Positions 9,471 through 18,455 of a stretch of 64,000 bases of DNA are shown here, in pieces (within the stretch, counting starts at the first letter, position 1; every line of letters starts with the position of its first letter). The position numbers and the translations under genes are program-made. The notes beneath the pieces were generated by a model. That model saw only the letters and a program-made list of their open reading frames with translations, was not told the DNA's origin and ran no database searches. The stretch is from Chitinophaga dinghuensis (GTDB lineage Bacteria > Bacteroidota > Bacteroidia > Chitinophagales > Chitinophagaceae). The DNA lies in assembly GCF_003259435.1 (NCBI RefSeq), contig NZ_QLMA01000006.1, positions 248,001 through 312,000 on the forward strand, in the 5' to 3' direction.

Positions 9471-9480
9471 AATTATTATC

Positions 9481-11319
9481 ATGAAGAAATCAATCTCTAT
9501 TATACAAACTACACTGGTGGCGGCCGCTGTCGCTGTCTTCGCTACCGGTTGTACTAAAAATCTGCTCGACCAGATGCCTACCACGGAAGTAAACGTGGAC
9601 CAATTCTGGAAATCAGAAGATGATGCTACCTATGCAGTAATGGGCGCCTATAACGCTACCCGTAGCGTGTTTGACCGCGATTATTACTTCGATGGCCAGG
9701 GCGAATACACGAAAACACGTGGTACTTCTACCACTTCCACCAACGCTGTTGCATATAACCCTTCCAGTAGTGCCGGTTACTCTCCGCAGTCGTACGGCGA
9801 TAAATTCGATAACTATTTCGAAGGGCTCTATGGCTCCGTTAACAGAGCGAACTATGTTATCGTCAATACCCAGGACCTGATCAACAGAAATATAGGCAAC
9901 GCTGCCAACCTGCAACGCATCATTGCGGAAGCAAAATTGCTGCGCGGCATGACCTATTTCCGCCTGATCTCCATGTGGGGCGATGTACCTTACTTCACAA
10001 AAGTAAATACCACCAATAGCGACGTGGCTACGCTGTCACGTATGCCGATAGCGCAGATTAAAGACTCCATTATGGCCGACTTTAACTACGCTTTCGATAA
10101 CCTGCCGGTGAAGTCTACCCAGATAGGTCGCGCAGCAAAACCCGCTGCCCTGGCTTTCCGTGGTAAGCTCCAACTGTTCTGGGCATGCTGGAATAAAAAT
10201 GGCTGGCCTGAGCTCACTGGTTTCAAACCGGATGCAGCTGCAGCGGTGGAGGCTTACAAAGCTGCGGCGGCCGACTTCGGCCACGTTATCAATGACTATG
10301 GCTTGACCCTTTTCCGTGGCGGAGAACCTGGCGCCATCGATACTTTGGGCGGTGCGGATATTCTGCCTAACTATTTTTATCTCTTCCAACCAATCGCAAA
10401 TGGCGATGCAGAGATGATCATGACTTTCACCCACGGCGGTACCAATACCGGTCAAGGTGAAGAACTAATGCGTGATTTTGGTGGTCGTACCCAGGAAAGT
10501 GCACAGTGCTGGGTGAATCCGCGCTACGAAATTGCTGACAAATATCAACTGACTACCACCGGCGATTTCGCAGCGAAACTGATTCCGATGGACCCCACCA
10601 AAGCAGGCGCAAGAACCACCCTCAATTCCGCGGTGAACCCTGCCAGCTACGCTAACCGCGATTACCGCATGAAAGCGACCATGCTGTGGGATTACGAGAA
10701 AATCATCGGTATGGCTTCCCTGAAATCTTCAGGCTTCGCGCCATATATCTATAAAACCTGGGGCGCGCAAATTACGCTCGGTGGCGTGAATTACATCACC
10801 TATAACACAGATGGTACTAAAACGGGTTACGTCTTCCGTAAGTTTATCCGTAACTACGCTGGTCAAGGTCGTAGCGATGGGGATTATAACTATCCGGTAA
10901 TGCGCCTGGCAGATGTATTCCTGATGTATGCCGAAGCCTCCAACGAAGCATATGGCCCGCAGGCTGATGCCGTTGCCCTTGTGAATAAAGTGCGTCATCG
11001 TGGAAACTTACCTCCATTGACGGGTGCGAAATATGCGGATAAGAATACTTTCTTCTCTGCTATCGAACAGGAAAGAATCGTGGAACTGCTGGCGGAAGGT
11101 CAACGTGGTTTCGATCTCCGTCGCTGGAGAGCGCTGGAAAGAATTTGGGGCGGAGTAGGCGCCACCGGACGCTATCTGCTGGATACGCAAGGTGCTCAGA
11201 ACGATCGCTACTATAATAATGCGATCGACAGAGATTATACCAGAGCATATATCTACAAGATACCACAAGGTGAACGCGACCGCAATCCGAACCTGACGCA
11301 GAACACTCCATGGTTATAA
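9481..11319 (+). CDS. SusD/RagB-family glycan-binding lipoprotein
   Basis: An ATG at 9457 would overlap susC; the ATG at 9481 gives a proper lipoprotein signal (lipobox ATGC) and is preferred. The protein has 612 residues. It has the SusD start after the Cys (TKNLLDQMPTTEVNVDQFWKS), helical TPR-like repeats in the first half (AEAKLLRGMTYFRLISMWGD), and the C-terminal RagB motif RLADVFLMYAEASNEAYG followed by ERIVELLAEGQRGFDLRRW. It caps the SusC barrel on the cell surface and binds the polysaccharide. It lies 10 bp after susC. Confidence 0.96.
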   Translation: MKKSISIIQTTLVAAAVAVFATGCTKNLLDQMPTTEVNVDQFWKSEDDATYAVMGAYNATRSVFDRDYYFDGQGEYTKTRGTSTTSTNAVAYNPSSSAGYSPQSYGDKFDNYFEGLYGSVNRANYVIVNTQDLINRNIGNAANLQRIIAEAKLLRGMTYFRLISMWGDVPYFTKVNTTNSDVATLSRMPIAQIKDSIMADFNYAFDNLPVKSTQIGRAAKPAALAFRGKLQLFWACWNKNGWPELTGFKPDAAAAVEAYKAAAADFGHVINDYGLTLFRGGEPGAIDTLGGADILPNYFYLFQPIANGDAEMIMTFTHGGTNTGQGEELMRDFGGRTQESAQCWVNPRYEIADKYQLTTTGDFAAKLIPMDPTKAGARTTLNSAVNPASYANRDYRMKATMLWDYEKIIGMASLKSSGFAPYIYKTWGAQITLGGVNYITYNTDGTKTGYVFRKFIRNYAGQGRSDGDYNYPVMRLADVFLMYAEASNEAYGPQADAVALVNKVRHRGNLPPLTGAKYADKNTFFSAIEQERIVELLAEGQRGFDLRRWRALERIWGGVGATGRYLLDTQGAQNDRYYNNAIDRDYTRAYIYKIPQGERDRNPNLTQNTPWL

Positions 11320-11346
11320 TTCACAGACCCTTCTAAAAAGAATTGT

Positions 11347-11757
11347 ATGAAAAAATATATCATCATCAGTGCATTAGTGATGGCTATCATCAGTATCATG
11401 TCTGGATGTAAAAAGAATGATTTTCCGGTAGATGAAGATGGTCTGTTGATCACCACCCGTACCGATTGCTATGTGTCCAATTTCGAGCTGCTGGGACCCG
11501 ACTTCCAGACTGTCAGATCGAAAGCGCCAGTGATTGATACCACCGCTTGTACCATCAGTCAGGAAGTACTGTACGGTACTGATTTACGCAGCGTATGGCC
11601 ACAGTTTTCCCTGGCACAGGACTGCAAACTGGATCCGAAAGTGACCGGTAAAACTGATTTCTCTGATCTCGCTAATCCCCGTCAATACACCGTTATCTCC
11701 GGCAACAGGCAGATCAGAAAAACCTATAAAGTAATCATTACTGTTCAATCAAGGTAA
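11347..11757 (+). CDS. Small PUL lipoprotein, DUF5018-like beta domain
   Basis: The protein has 136 residues with lipobox MSGC at about residue 21. After a Lys/Asp-rich linker comes one compact beta domain ending in DFSDLANPRQYTVISGNRQ and KTYKVIITV. The phrase of a computed value followed by 'NPRQYTV' is typical of DUF5018 and related Ig-like modules in Bacteroidota PULs. It is probably a surface glycan-binding or spacer protein in the SusE/SusF position. It lies 27 bp after susD in the same operon. The family match is from memory of the pattern and is tentative. Confidence 0.6.
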   Translation: MKKYIIISALVMAIISIMSGCKKNDFPVDEDGLLITTRTDCYVSNFELLGPDFQTVRSKAPVIDTTACTISQEVLYGTDLRSVWPQFSLAQDCKLDPKVTGKTDFSDLANPRQYTVISGNRQIRKTYKVIITVQSR

Positions 11758-11767
11758 ACGCTGAACC

Positions 11768-12757
11768 ATGACTATCAATTTCAAATCATATATACCATTC
11801 ATCGCCGGAATCGTGCTGTTGTTTACAGCATGCTCCAAAAGTGATGATTATGCAGTGCCTACTCCAAAGGATCAACTGCAGAACGATTGTATCAAACGCT
11901 CGCTGGGGCCAAATCTTGTAGGCAGCAATATCGAATTTGCCTACGCCATGGCGCTCCCTAAAACAAGAGGTAAACTGGTGTCGGCACAGGTGGAAGCCAG
12001 CATACAGGGCGCTGCAGGTACTTACCTGGAAAACAGATCCTTCTACACCAATAACAGCGGCGTGGATGTTCCTGTAAAAATCGGCGATCCTTCGGTGAAT
12101 AACGGTAACGCCACTACGACAAATTTCACCGTGGATACCAACGCTGCAACACTCCGATACTTCTATCAGGTACCGGAAGAAGCGCGTGGTAAAAAGGTTT
12201 CTTTCACCTTCACCGCTAAAAGCAGCAATGGTGAAACCGTTACCTACAAAATGGGCCCTTATACCGTTTCAAAAATGGATATGGCGCTGGACCTGGGGGT
12301 AAACGATGCGGATTCCAGCTATATCTCTATTGCAGATATGAAAGTTTATCGCAGAAGTCAGCCTGTTGATCCTACAAAAATCGACCTGATTTACATGTAC
12401 CGCACTTTTCCGACGGTTACATTCAAACATGCCCTGGTAGCGCCTGCGGCTCCTAAGGAGTACCTGACGGATTTTGTGGTACCTAACAACGCCACCAATG
12501 ATGTACGCCTGGTAAAAGCCTTTAACCTCCGCGATCAGCAACTGGCCCGCCAGCAATACGGTATCTTCATTGATGATCCGGACTTCCTGGCACAGAATTT
12601 CACCAATATGCCCGACTACTTCCTGAATATTAAACAAGAAGCCGGCGCATGGGTGGAAACAGCTGATGGTAAATACCGCGCATATATCTACTTCAATGTG
12701 GTAGATGATGCGAAGAAAAGAATGACCATCAGTATCAAGCGTTATACAATGAAATAA
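11768..12757 (+). CDS. PUL surface lipoprotein, probable DUF4466 family
   Basis: The protein has 329 residues with lipobox FTAC at about residue 22. Two or three beta-sandwich-like parts are visible, with NDCIKRSLGPNLVGSNIEFA near the N-terminus. This phrase and the length fit DUF4466, a Bacteroidota family found beside SusC/SusD. It lies 10 bp after the previous gene and is closed by a strong terminator, so susC-susD and the two lipoproteins form one transcription unit. Ligand and function are unknown; a glycan-binding role is inferred from position. Confidence 0.6.
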   Translation: MTINFKSYIPFIAGIVLLFTACSKSDDYAVPTPKDQLQNDCIKRSLGPNLVGSNIEFAYAMALPKTRGKLVSAQVEASIQGAAGTYLENRSFYTNNSGVDVPVKIGDPSVNNGNATTTNFTVDTNAATLRYFYQVPEEARGKKVSFTFTAKSSNGETVTYKMGPYTVSKMDMALDLGVNDADSSYISIADMKVYRRSQPVDPTKIDLIYMYRTFPTVTFKHALVAPAAPKEYLTDFVVPNNATNDVRLVKAFNLRDQQLARQQYGIFIDDPDFLAQNFTNMPDYFLNIKQEAGAWVETADGKYRAYIYFNVVDDAKKRMTISIKRYTMK

Positions 12758-12774
12758 CCTGTATGACTATACGT

Positions 12775-12810
12775 AACGGGGATTATGAAAATAGTCCCCG
12801 TTGCTTTTTT
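12775..12810 (+). terminator. Rho-independent terminator after the SusCD operon
   Basis: An 8-bp stem, AACGGGGA (12775-12782) with TCCCCGTT (12795-12802), is followed by GC and six T. It separates the transporter genes from the two lyase genes, which lie only about 15 bp downstream and may be expressed by readthrough or from their own promoter. Confidence 0.85.
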
Positions 12811-12824
12811 ACAGTGGAACCGTT

Positions 12825-14858
12825 ATGAAAAAACTACTTTTGTTGCTACTCCTGTTCCCTGCACTCCTAATGGGACAGTCCACATTCAAACATCCAGGTA
12901 TTAACCAGTCTGCGGAAGACATGACCTTTATGAAATCCATGGTCCTGGCTGGAAAAGAACCATGGAAAGGAGCCTTCGACCGAATGATGGCCGATCTGGA
13001 TACAACTTATGAAGTAAAAACCTTTGCTCATGTGATGCGTGGTCCTTATGGCCGTCCTAATATTGGTGGGGTAGACCTCAGCAAAAGTGCAGGATTAGCA
13101 TACGATTACGCTGTTGCCTGGTACATTACCGGCAGAAAACAATATGCTGCCAATGCTATACAACTGATAAATGCATGGTCAGAAAATTTGTGGGATTTTG
13201 ATTATAATGATGCCAGACTAATGGTCGCCTGGACAGGCCATGTACTCTGCAATGCAGCGGAAATCCTGAAGTATACCGACGCTGGCTGGCCTGCTGCACA
13301 ACAGGATGCATTCAAACGCATGCTGCTCACCGTTTATTACCCTGTTATAAAAGATTACTACCCGCAGGCCAATGGTAACTGGGATGCGGCCATGATTCAT
13401 ACGCTAATAGCCATGGCAGTATTCCTGGACGATCGTCAAATGTTCAATAATGCAATAGATCATTACTACCACGGACCTGTAAATGGTAGTCTCTGTCGCT
13501 ATATCTATCCTACAGGACAATGCCAGGAAACCCTCCGCGATCAGGGACATGTGCAGCTAGGTATCGGGGAGTTTGCCGGTGCAGCGCATATTGCCCTCAC
13601 ACAAGGCGTGAATCTGTTTGAAGTGGCGAACCATCGAATGCTCCTGGGCTATGAATATACAGCCGCTTACCTCCTGAGCAAACACGTGTCTGCCTATGGC
13701 AAAATTTCAGATCGCGCTATGCGATTCAGCGATTTCTATGAACCTGCTGTCAGCTATGCAGCCACTATGAAAACAAATTTCCCAAATACATTCGCTGTGG
13801 CGGATTCTGTGCGACTCACCGCTTCCAGGAGTATTTTGGTGCATACCCGAAAACCTATGTCTGTTCAAAAAAAATTAAGTCCTGGAATCTCTCTGATGAA
13901 TTATATGGCTGGCGCTGGCACGGGCTTACAGCCAGGAATTGCAGGTCTGCCAATCACCGTTACACCGGCTGATAGTTTACAGGATGCTATCGATAAAGCA
14001 GCCGGTTCCGGAAGGATATTATTGCTGAAAAATGGCATTTATACGCTAACGGCTACACTAAAAATACCTAGCAACATAACAATAGTAGGAGAGGGTACTG
14101 GTACCATCCTGCATATAGATCCGACGGCAGGGATACGAGACGCGATGACCAATGCCAGCGCAGATATGCATGACGTAGTGATCCGAAACCTTGTACTGGA
14201 TGGTATGGCCAGTTTGGACTATGGCAATGATCCTAACAGCAGCCGCTCCTGGAAACCGAATGGGAGTCGCGGTGGAATTATTTTCCGCTCAGAAATGCCG
14301 GCGCTCTTCCGTAACATCTCCCTGGAATACCTGACAGTAAAGAATTTTACCTACTCCGGCGTACAGATTTTTGGAGCCAATCATATCCGGATTAAAAGAT
14401 GCGATTTTAATGAAAATGGCTCCAGCGTGGTACCAGGAGCGGGGTTACTCCATAACCTGCATATCACGCATGCCACAGATGTGCAGATGGATAGTAGCCG
14501 TTTAGTTGGTTCCCCATATGGCTGTGGTCTGGTACTGGATAAATCCAGTCAGGTCAAACTGGAGAACTGTGAGATGGGGCGCAATGCCATGTATGGCTTG
14601 CTGGCATTGAATTGCAGCGAACTGGTAATAAAAGGATCGTTGCTGGAAGCAAATGATAAGGGGGGAATGATGTTCCCCTGCTTGCATACACCCAACAAAA
14701 ATGTAACAGTAAATAATAACGTGTTGCAATGTAATGGCGGCTATGGTATTGCCTCCTATGCTACTGTTAATGGGGTATTTGCCAATAATACCTTTTCTCT
14801 AAACGGGCAGCATACACAACAAACAGATATCAGTACTGAACGAAAATATACTTACTAG
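12825..14858 (+). CDS. Alginate lyase domain fused to right-handed parallel beta-helix domain
   Basis: The ATG at 12801 would lie inside the terminator; the ATG at 12825 gives a clean signal peptide (MKKLLLLLLLFPALLMG). The protein has 677 residues. Residues about 45-335 form an alpha/alpha-toroid of the alginate-lyase type (PF05426-like), with NGNWDAAMIHTLIAMAVF and the conserved QCQETLRDQGHVQLGIGEFA. Residues about 375-677 are a pectate-lyase-3-type beta-helix starting with DSLQDAIDKAAGSGRILLL and continuing with regularly spaced Asn/Gly/Val coils. Both halves are known as separate lyase or binding folds on uronic-acid polymers; which half is catalytic here is unknown. The heparinase gene follows after 6 bp. 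Confidence 0.82.
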   Translation: MKKLLLLLLLFPALLMGQSTFKHPGINQSAEDMTFMKSMVLAGKEPWKGAFDRMMADLDTTYEVKTFAHVMRGPYGRPNIGGVDLSKSAGLAYDYAVAWYITGRKQYAANAIQLINAWSENLWDFDYNDARLMVAWTGHVLCNAAEILKYTDAGWPAAQQDAFKRMLLTVYYPVIKDYYPQANGNWDAAMIHTLIAMAVFLDDRQMFNNAIDHYYHGPVNGSLCRYIYPTGQCQETLRDQGHVQLGIGEFAGAAHIALTQGVNLFEVANHRMLLGYEYTAAYLLSKHVSAYGKISDRAMRFSDFYEPAVSYAATMKTNFPNTFAVADSVRLTASRSILVHTRKPMSVQKKLSPGISLMNYMAGAGTGLQPGIAGLPITVTPADSLQDAIDKAAGSGRILLLKNGIYTLTATLKIPSNITIVGEGTGTILHIDPTAGIRDAMTNASADMHDVVIRNLVLDGMASLDYGNDPNSSRSWKPNGSRGGIIFRSEMPALFRNISLEYLTVKNFTYSGVQIFGANHIRIKRCDFNENGSSVVPGAGLLHNLHITHATDVQMDSSRLVGSPYGCGLVLDKSSQVKLENCEMGRNAMYGLLALNCSELVIKGSLLEANDKGGMMFPCLHTPNKNVTVNNNVLQCNGGYGIASYATVNGVFANNTFSLNGQHTQQTDISTERKYTY

Positions 14859-14864
14859 TCGCGT

Positions 14865-16826
14865 ATGAAAAAGAAACTGTTTTTATTGGGATGCTGCCTC
14901 TTTGCAGCGTTGGTTTCACCCGCTCAAAACCTGATGAGTGGCCGTTATACGGAGCAGGACCTGCATACCCGTTTGATTCCGCGGGATCGTTGGGAACCTT
15001 TCCCCGGGCGTTCTAACCGGAAAGTTTGGACAACTGTAGACACTGCCCTGGCAGCAAAAACGATTCAGTTGGCAACATCCTACCTGCATTATGAATGGCC
15101 GGGTATTCCGGCTACCACTTCGTTGTTGATCGTGAGAACTGGCAACCGCAGGGATTATCAGGAAATTGCCAACAAGAAAAGAGAGGTCCTGGCCACCCTG
15201 ATGATGGCGGAAGTTTATGAAGATAAAGGTCGCTTTACGGATGATATCATCAACGGGATATGGTCTGTTTGTGAAGAAACCTTTTGGGGAGCTTCGGCGC
15301 ATCTGCCGCGCTCGAAGGAAATCAGTGGATTGGCAGATGCCGCTAATCCTTTCGTAGAGCTGTTTTCTGCGGAAACGGCTGAACTACTCGGATGGGTGGA
15401 TTACTTTATGGGCGATAAACTGGATGCCGTTTCTCCGCAAATACGGAAACGCATATACGACGAAACCAATCGCAGAATATTTACGCCACTGATGACAAAG
15501 CATCATGGCTGGATGGGCGACAGTGGCAGCGGACGCCGTCCGAACAACTGGAATCCATGGATTTCTTCCAACTGGCTTTGTGCCGTGTTACTGCTGGAAC
15601 ATGATGAAAATAAACGTGCAGCCGCTGTCAGCAAAATCCTGCATACCCTGGATCAATTCCTGAATCCCTACCCGCAGGATGGCGGTTGTGATGAAGGTCC
15701 TGGATATTGGAGTGGCGCTGCGGCCTCTTTGTACGACAATATCTGCCTGCTGAATCTGGCTACCAGCAATGCTTTCCAATATGTGCTGGCAGATGAAAAG
15801 GTGAAGCATATGGCGCAGTTTATATATAAAGCCCAGATCAGCGAAAATTATTTTATTGATTTTGCAGACGCAGACCCGCGTCCGGGTATGAACGGCGCTT
15901 TGATATACCGCTTTGGAAAGGATGTGAAAGATCCGGATATGATGCGCTTCGGCGCGTATTATGTACGTACAGAACATCAGCCATGGAGAGGAACCTACAT
16001 GTATTACCGTAACTTATTCTCCTTGTTTATGCAAGATGAATTCAGTCATGCAGAGAAATCGCTGCCATTGCTGGCAAATACCTGGTGGCCTGATCTCCAG
16101 GTAATGACAGCCCGTGATAAAGCAGGCGATTCAAAAGGTTTCTATGTAGCCGCAAAAGGTGGCAATAATGATGAAAGCCATAACCACAATGATGTGGGCA
16201 ACTTCATCGTATACTACGACGGCCTGCCGGTGCTCATAGATGTAGGTCGTGGTACCTATACCGCCCGAACCTTCTCCGACAAACGCTATGATATCTGGTT
16301 CAACTGTTCGGATTATCATAACCTTCCTACCGTTAATGGCTACACGCAAAGACCTGGCCCCGCCTATAAGGCTACTCAGGTGAGCAGCGCCAATAATACA
16401 GGGGCCAGTACAATGCAATTAAATATCGCAGATGCCTACCCTAAGGAAGCGGGAATAAGCAGCTGGAACAGAACGGTACAGCTGAAGAGAAACCAGAAAG
16501 CGGTGATTGAAGACCAGGTAGCACTAACGAAAACCGATAGTCTCACTCAACATCTCATGACCTGCTTCCCAGTAGAAATACTATCTCCGGGCGTCCTCGT
16601 GATTCACGGCGAAGGCCGCGATTATCAGCTGACTTATCCTGCCGCTAAACTCAATGCCAGCATAGAAAAAGTGACATTGACAAAAATGGAGGATGAAGGT
16701 ATTAAACAGAAATGGGGAGATAATATTTACCGGATTAACCTGAAGGCTATCAAGCCATCTGCGAAGGAAAAGTATACTTATACTGTCACACCGCTAAGAG
16801 TAACTGCGTCGGCGTCTGGACTGTAA
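14865..16826 (+). CDS. Heparinase II/III-like polysaccharide lyase
   Basis: The protein has 653 residues with signal peptide MKKKLFLLGCCLFAALVSPA. The N-terminal alpha/alpha toroid (about 60-380) contains RRPNNWNPWISSNWL and GGCDEGPGYWSGAAASLYD. The C-terminal beta-sandwich holds the motif DESHNHNDVGNF, typical of heparinase II/III, and a following ILSPGVLVIHGEG strand region. Family members cleave uronic-acid-linked polysaccharides (heparin, heparan, alginate-like) by beta-elimination in the periplasm. Its closest relatives seem heparinase II (PL21-like), but I cannot assign a PL family. Its 3' end overlaps the convergent small gene at 16794 by 33 bp. Confidence 0.85.
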   Translation: MKKKLFLLGCCLFAALVSPAQNLMSGRYTEQDLHTRLIPRDRWEPFPGRSNRKVWTTVDTALAAKTIQLATSYLHYEWPGIPATTSLLIVRTGNRRDYQEIANKKREVLATLMMAEVYEDKGRFTDDIINGIWSVCEETFWGASAHLPRSKEISGLADAANPFVELFSAETAELLGWVDYFMGDKLDAVSPQIRKRIYDETNRRIFTPLMTKHHGWMGDSGSGRRPNNWNPWISSNWLCAVLLLEHDENKRAAAVSKILHTLDQFLNPYPQDGGCDEGPGYWSGAAASLYDNICLLNLATSNAFQYVLADEKVKHMAQFIYKAQISENYFIDFADADPRPGMNGALIYRFGKDVKDPDMMRFGAYYVRTEHQPWRGTYMYYRNLFSLFMQDEFSHAEKSLPLLANTWWPDLQVMTARDKAGDSKGFYVAAKGGNNDESHNHNDVGNFIVYYDGLPVLIDVGRGTYTARTFSDKRYDIWFNCSDYHNLPTVNGYTQRPGPAYKATQVSSANNTGASTMQLNIADAYPKEAGISSWNRTVQLKRNQKAVIEDQVALTKTDSLTQHLMTCFPVEILSPGVLVIHGEGRDYQLTYPAAKLNASIEKVTLTKMEDEGIKQKWGDNIYRINLKAIKPSAKEKYTYTVTPLRVTASASGL

Positions 16827-17075
16827 ATACCGAAAGGAGAGAAAAAGCAGCGACGCAATGCAGGCAACGATAAGCCCCCAGCGTAGGTACCTGGCCGTTG
16901 TAATCGGTATACCAAGACCTGTAGCTAAAGCTATATAGGCAGCAAGGCATACAGGACACTTGGGTATCAGTGCCAGTACCACGCCTGGCGTGGCCCATCG
17001 AATGAAATGGAGGAGGCGCCGGATAAGCGGCCGGCGCACTTTCCTCACCCGGTTGCAATTACAGGAGTGTTGCAT
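16794..17075 (-). CDS. Small membrane protein with CxC and KCPVC motifs
   Basis: An earlier ATG (17141) would overlap the DUF899 gene by 56 bp; the ATG at 17075 lies 10 bp after that gene's stop and is preferred. The protein has 93 residues. The N-terminus carries MQHSCNC, then a basic segment, then two membrane helices separated by KCPVCLAAYIALATGLGI and a short basic loop, ending in an Arg-rich tail. Small proteins with the KCPxCLAAY motif are widespread in Bacteroidota and resemble MerC-type membrane proteins; the function is unknown. The four Cys could bind a metal. The gene ends inside the heparinase gene on the other strand. Confidence 0.65.
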   Translation of the reverse strand: MQHSCNCNRVRKVRRPLIRRLLHFIRWATPGVVLALIPKCPVCLAAYIALATGLGIPITTARYLRWGLIVACIASLLFLSFRYLQSRRRRSYS

Positions 17076-17085
17076 GGCAATACAT

Positions 17086-17829
17086 TTAGTGACAGCAGCT
17101 GCCGTTGCCCGTAGCGACTGGCTGCACTGCGTACTTGTCATGATGTTTCATCCAATCCATAGTATGAGGCCCGTCCTCATTCCTGCCGAGTGGAGCAATA
17201 TCCAGGTAATTGTAGGTGTTTATCATCTGATCCATTCCTCTTGAATAAGCGGAATAAGTATGATAAATCTCTCCGTTTTCCTCTTTGTAGAACGCGCTCA
17301 ATCCAGGCAGTTCTTCTGACTTATTGGGTATCTTGGCGTAGTTGTAATACACCCCTCCATTATTTAATTCCTCCGGCGTAAAGGAAACATGGTAATCATA
17401 ATTGAAATCGCTGCCATTCGAGGAAACCCACTTAAACTTCCAACCCATTCTTTGCTGAAAACGCTGGATTTCTTCTAATGGCGCTCTGGAAACCACTACC
17501 AGACTAACATCATGGTTGAGTAGATGCGGTAAAGTACCATCAATGCTGTCGGCATTAAAAGAACATCCCGGACATCCTTCTGCCCATCCCGGACCCAGCA
17601 TGAAATGCACTGTGATCAACTGGCTGCGGCCATCAAACAGATCGGAGAGGGTTTCTTTTCCTTGTGGTCCGTTGAATTCGTAGGATTTCTCTACATGCTC
17701 CCAGGGCAGGGCCATTCTTTCCTTTGCCACCTGGTCCCGCATGCGGGTCAATTCCTTTTCTTTTACCAGCAAAGCTTTACGGGCAAGATCCCATTCTGCT
17801 GGCGATACTACTTTGTGTTTCGTTTGCAT
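17086..17829 (-). CDS. DUF899 family thioredoxin-like protein
   Basis: An ATG at 17862 is possible, but the one at 17829 (MQTKHKVVSPAEWDLARKAL) gives the standard family start. The protein has 247 residues. The family core is visible as KELTRMRDQVAKERMALPW, then YEFNGPQGKETLSDLFDGRS, MLGPGWAEGCPGCSFNADSI and the DFNYDYHVSF loop. DUF899 proteins have a peroxiredoxin/thioredoxin-like fold, here with a GCPGC redox-like pair; the reaction is not established. The C-terminus ends in SCCH, an unusual possible metal site. The small Cys membrane protein follows after 10 bp, so the two may act together. Confidence 0.85.
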   Translation of the reverse strand: MQTKHKVVSPAEWDLARKALLVKEKELTRMRDQVAKERMALPWEHVEKSYEFNGPQGKETLSDLFDGRSQLITVHFMLGPGWAEGCPGCSFNADSIDGTLPHLLNHDVSLVVVSRAPLEEIQRFQQRMGWKFKWVSSNGSDFNYDYHVSFTPEELNNGGVYYNYAKIPNKSEELPGLSAFYKEENGEIYHTYSAYSRGMDQMINTYNYLDIAPLGRNEDGPHTMDWMKHHDKYAVQPVATGNGSCCH

Positions 17830-17915
17830 AGTTAAATGGATTTTCAGAACACAAATATCCATTTACCATTTTGCATCCATGCTGTGTGAAAACGTCAATT
17901 TGAGGGTGGTTTGCG

Positions 17916-17932
17916 ACACCCTAAACGGGTGT
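17916..17932. repeat. Short inverted repeat upstream of the DUF899 gene
   Basis: ACACCC (17916-17921) and GGGTGT (17927-17932) form a 6-bp inverted repeat with 5-bp spacer, about 90 bp before the DUF899 start codon. It could be an operator; there is no direct support. Confidence 0.25.
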
Positions 17933-17947
17933 AATGCGACAGTTAAA

Positions 17948-17987
17948 ATGAGTTGTGACGACAGGAATTATTCTGCGCACAACTCAT
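17948..17987 (-). terminator. Hairpin after the GNAT gene, possible terminator
   Basis: A perfect 10-bp inverted repeat, ATGAGTTGTG (17948-17957) and CACAACTCAT (17978-17987), has a 20-bp loop. On the minus strand it follows the GNAT stop and is followed by a short T run (TTTAACT). It would separate the GNAT/AhpD unit from the DUF899 gene. The long loop and short T tract make it a weak call. Confidence 0.45.
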
Positions 17988-18014
17988 TGTGTATCAATCT
18001 ATATGTATCAAATA

Positions 18015-18449
18015 TCAGAGTTGGAGCATGAAGTTATGGGCCGACATCTTATACCCATGTTGTAAATACAAGCGGTGCGCATCATTGTTGGTATAGCCAG
18101 AGCTCAACCGCACACTTCCCAGTCCTTGTCGGATAGCCAGGTCTTTCACATGGTTCAGTAATAAGGAGCCATATCCTTTACCACGATATTCCGGTAATGT
18201 AGACAGGTCATCTATGTAGATATGTTTGCCGCATAGTAGTTTGTTGAGATGGCGAAACCCTGCAATGGCAGCCACTTTAGAAGGATCGTCATCTGCCATA
18301 ACATAAATCAGCATATACCCGTCATCCGTTTGCATATCCTTTACCTGGGAAAGTACCTTGTTCCGTTGCAGCATTGGACGCAATTCCAGGATAGCGTCGA
18401 TACAGCCAATGATCGCTTCATCCGAATCGGCATAATAAACTTTACGCAT
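18015..18449 (-). CDS. GNAT family N-acetyltransferase
   Basis: The protein has 144 residues. The acetyl-CoA site is clear: LSTLPEYRGKGYGSLLLNHV (motif A, RGKGYG), preceded by the strand KHIYIDDL and followed by the SGYTNNDAHRLYLQHGYK motif B region. The acyl acceptor is unknown. It lies 6 bp downstream of the AhpD-like gene and so belongs to the unit probably controlled by the divergent MocR-type regulator. Confidence 0.9.
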   Translation of the reverse strand: MRKVYYADSDEAIIGCIDAILELRPMLQRNKVLSQVKDMQTDDGYMLIYVMADDDPSKVAAIAGFRHLNKLLCGKHIYIDDLSTLPEYRGKGYGSLLLNHVKDLAIRQGLGSVRLSSGYTNNDAHRLYLQHGYKMSAHNFMLQL

Positions 18450-18455
18450 ATACGA

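Noticed and set aside
9457..9480. Start of susD at 9457 overlapping susC
   Set aside because: It adds eight residues before a perfect lipoprotein signal; the ATG at 9481 is better.
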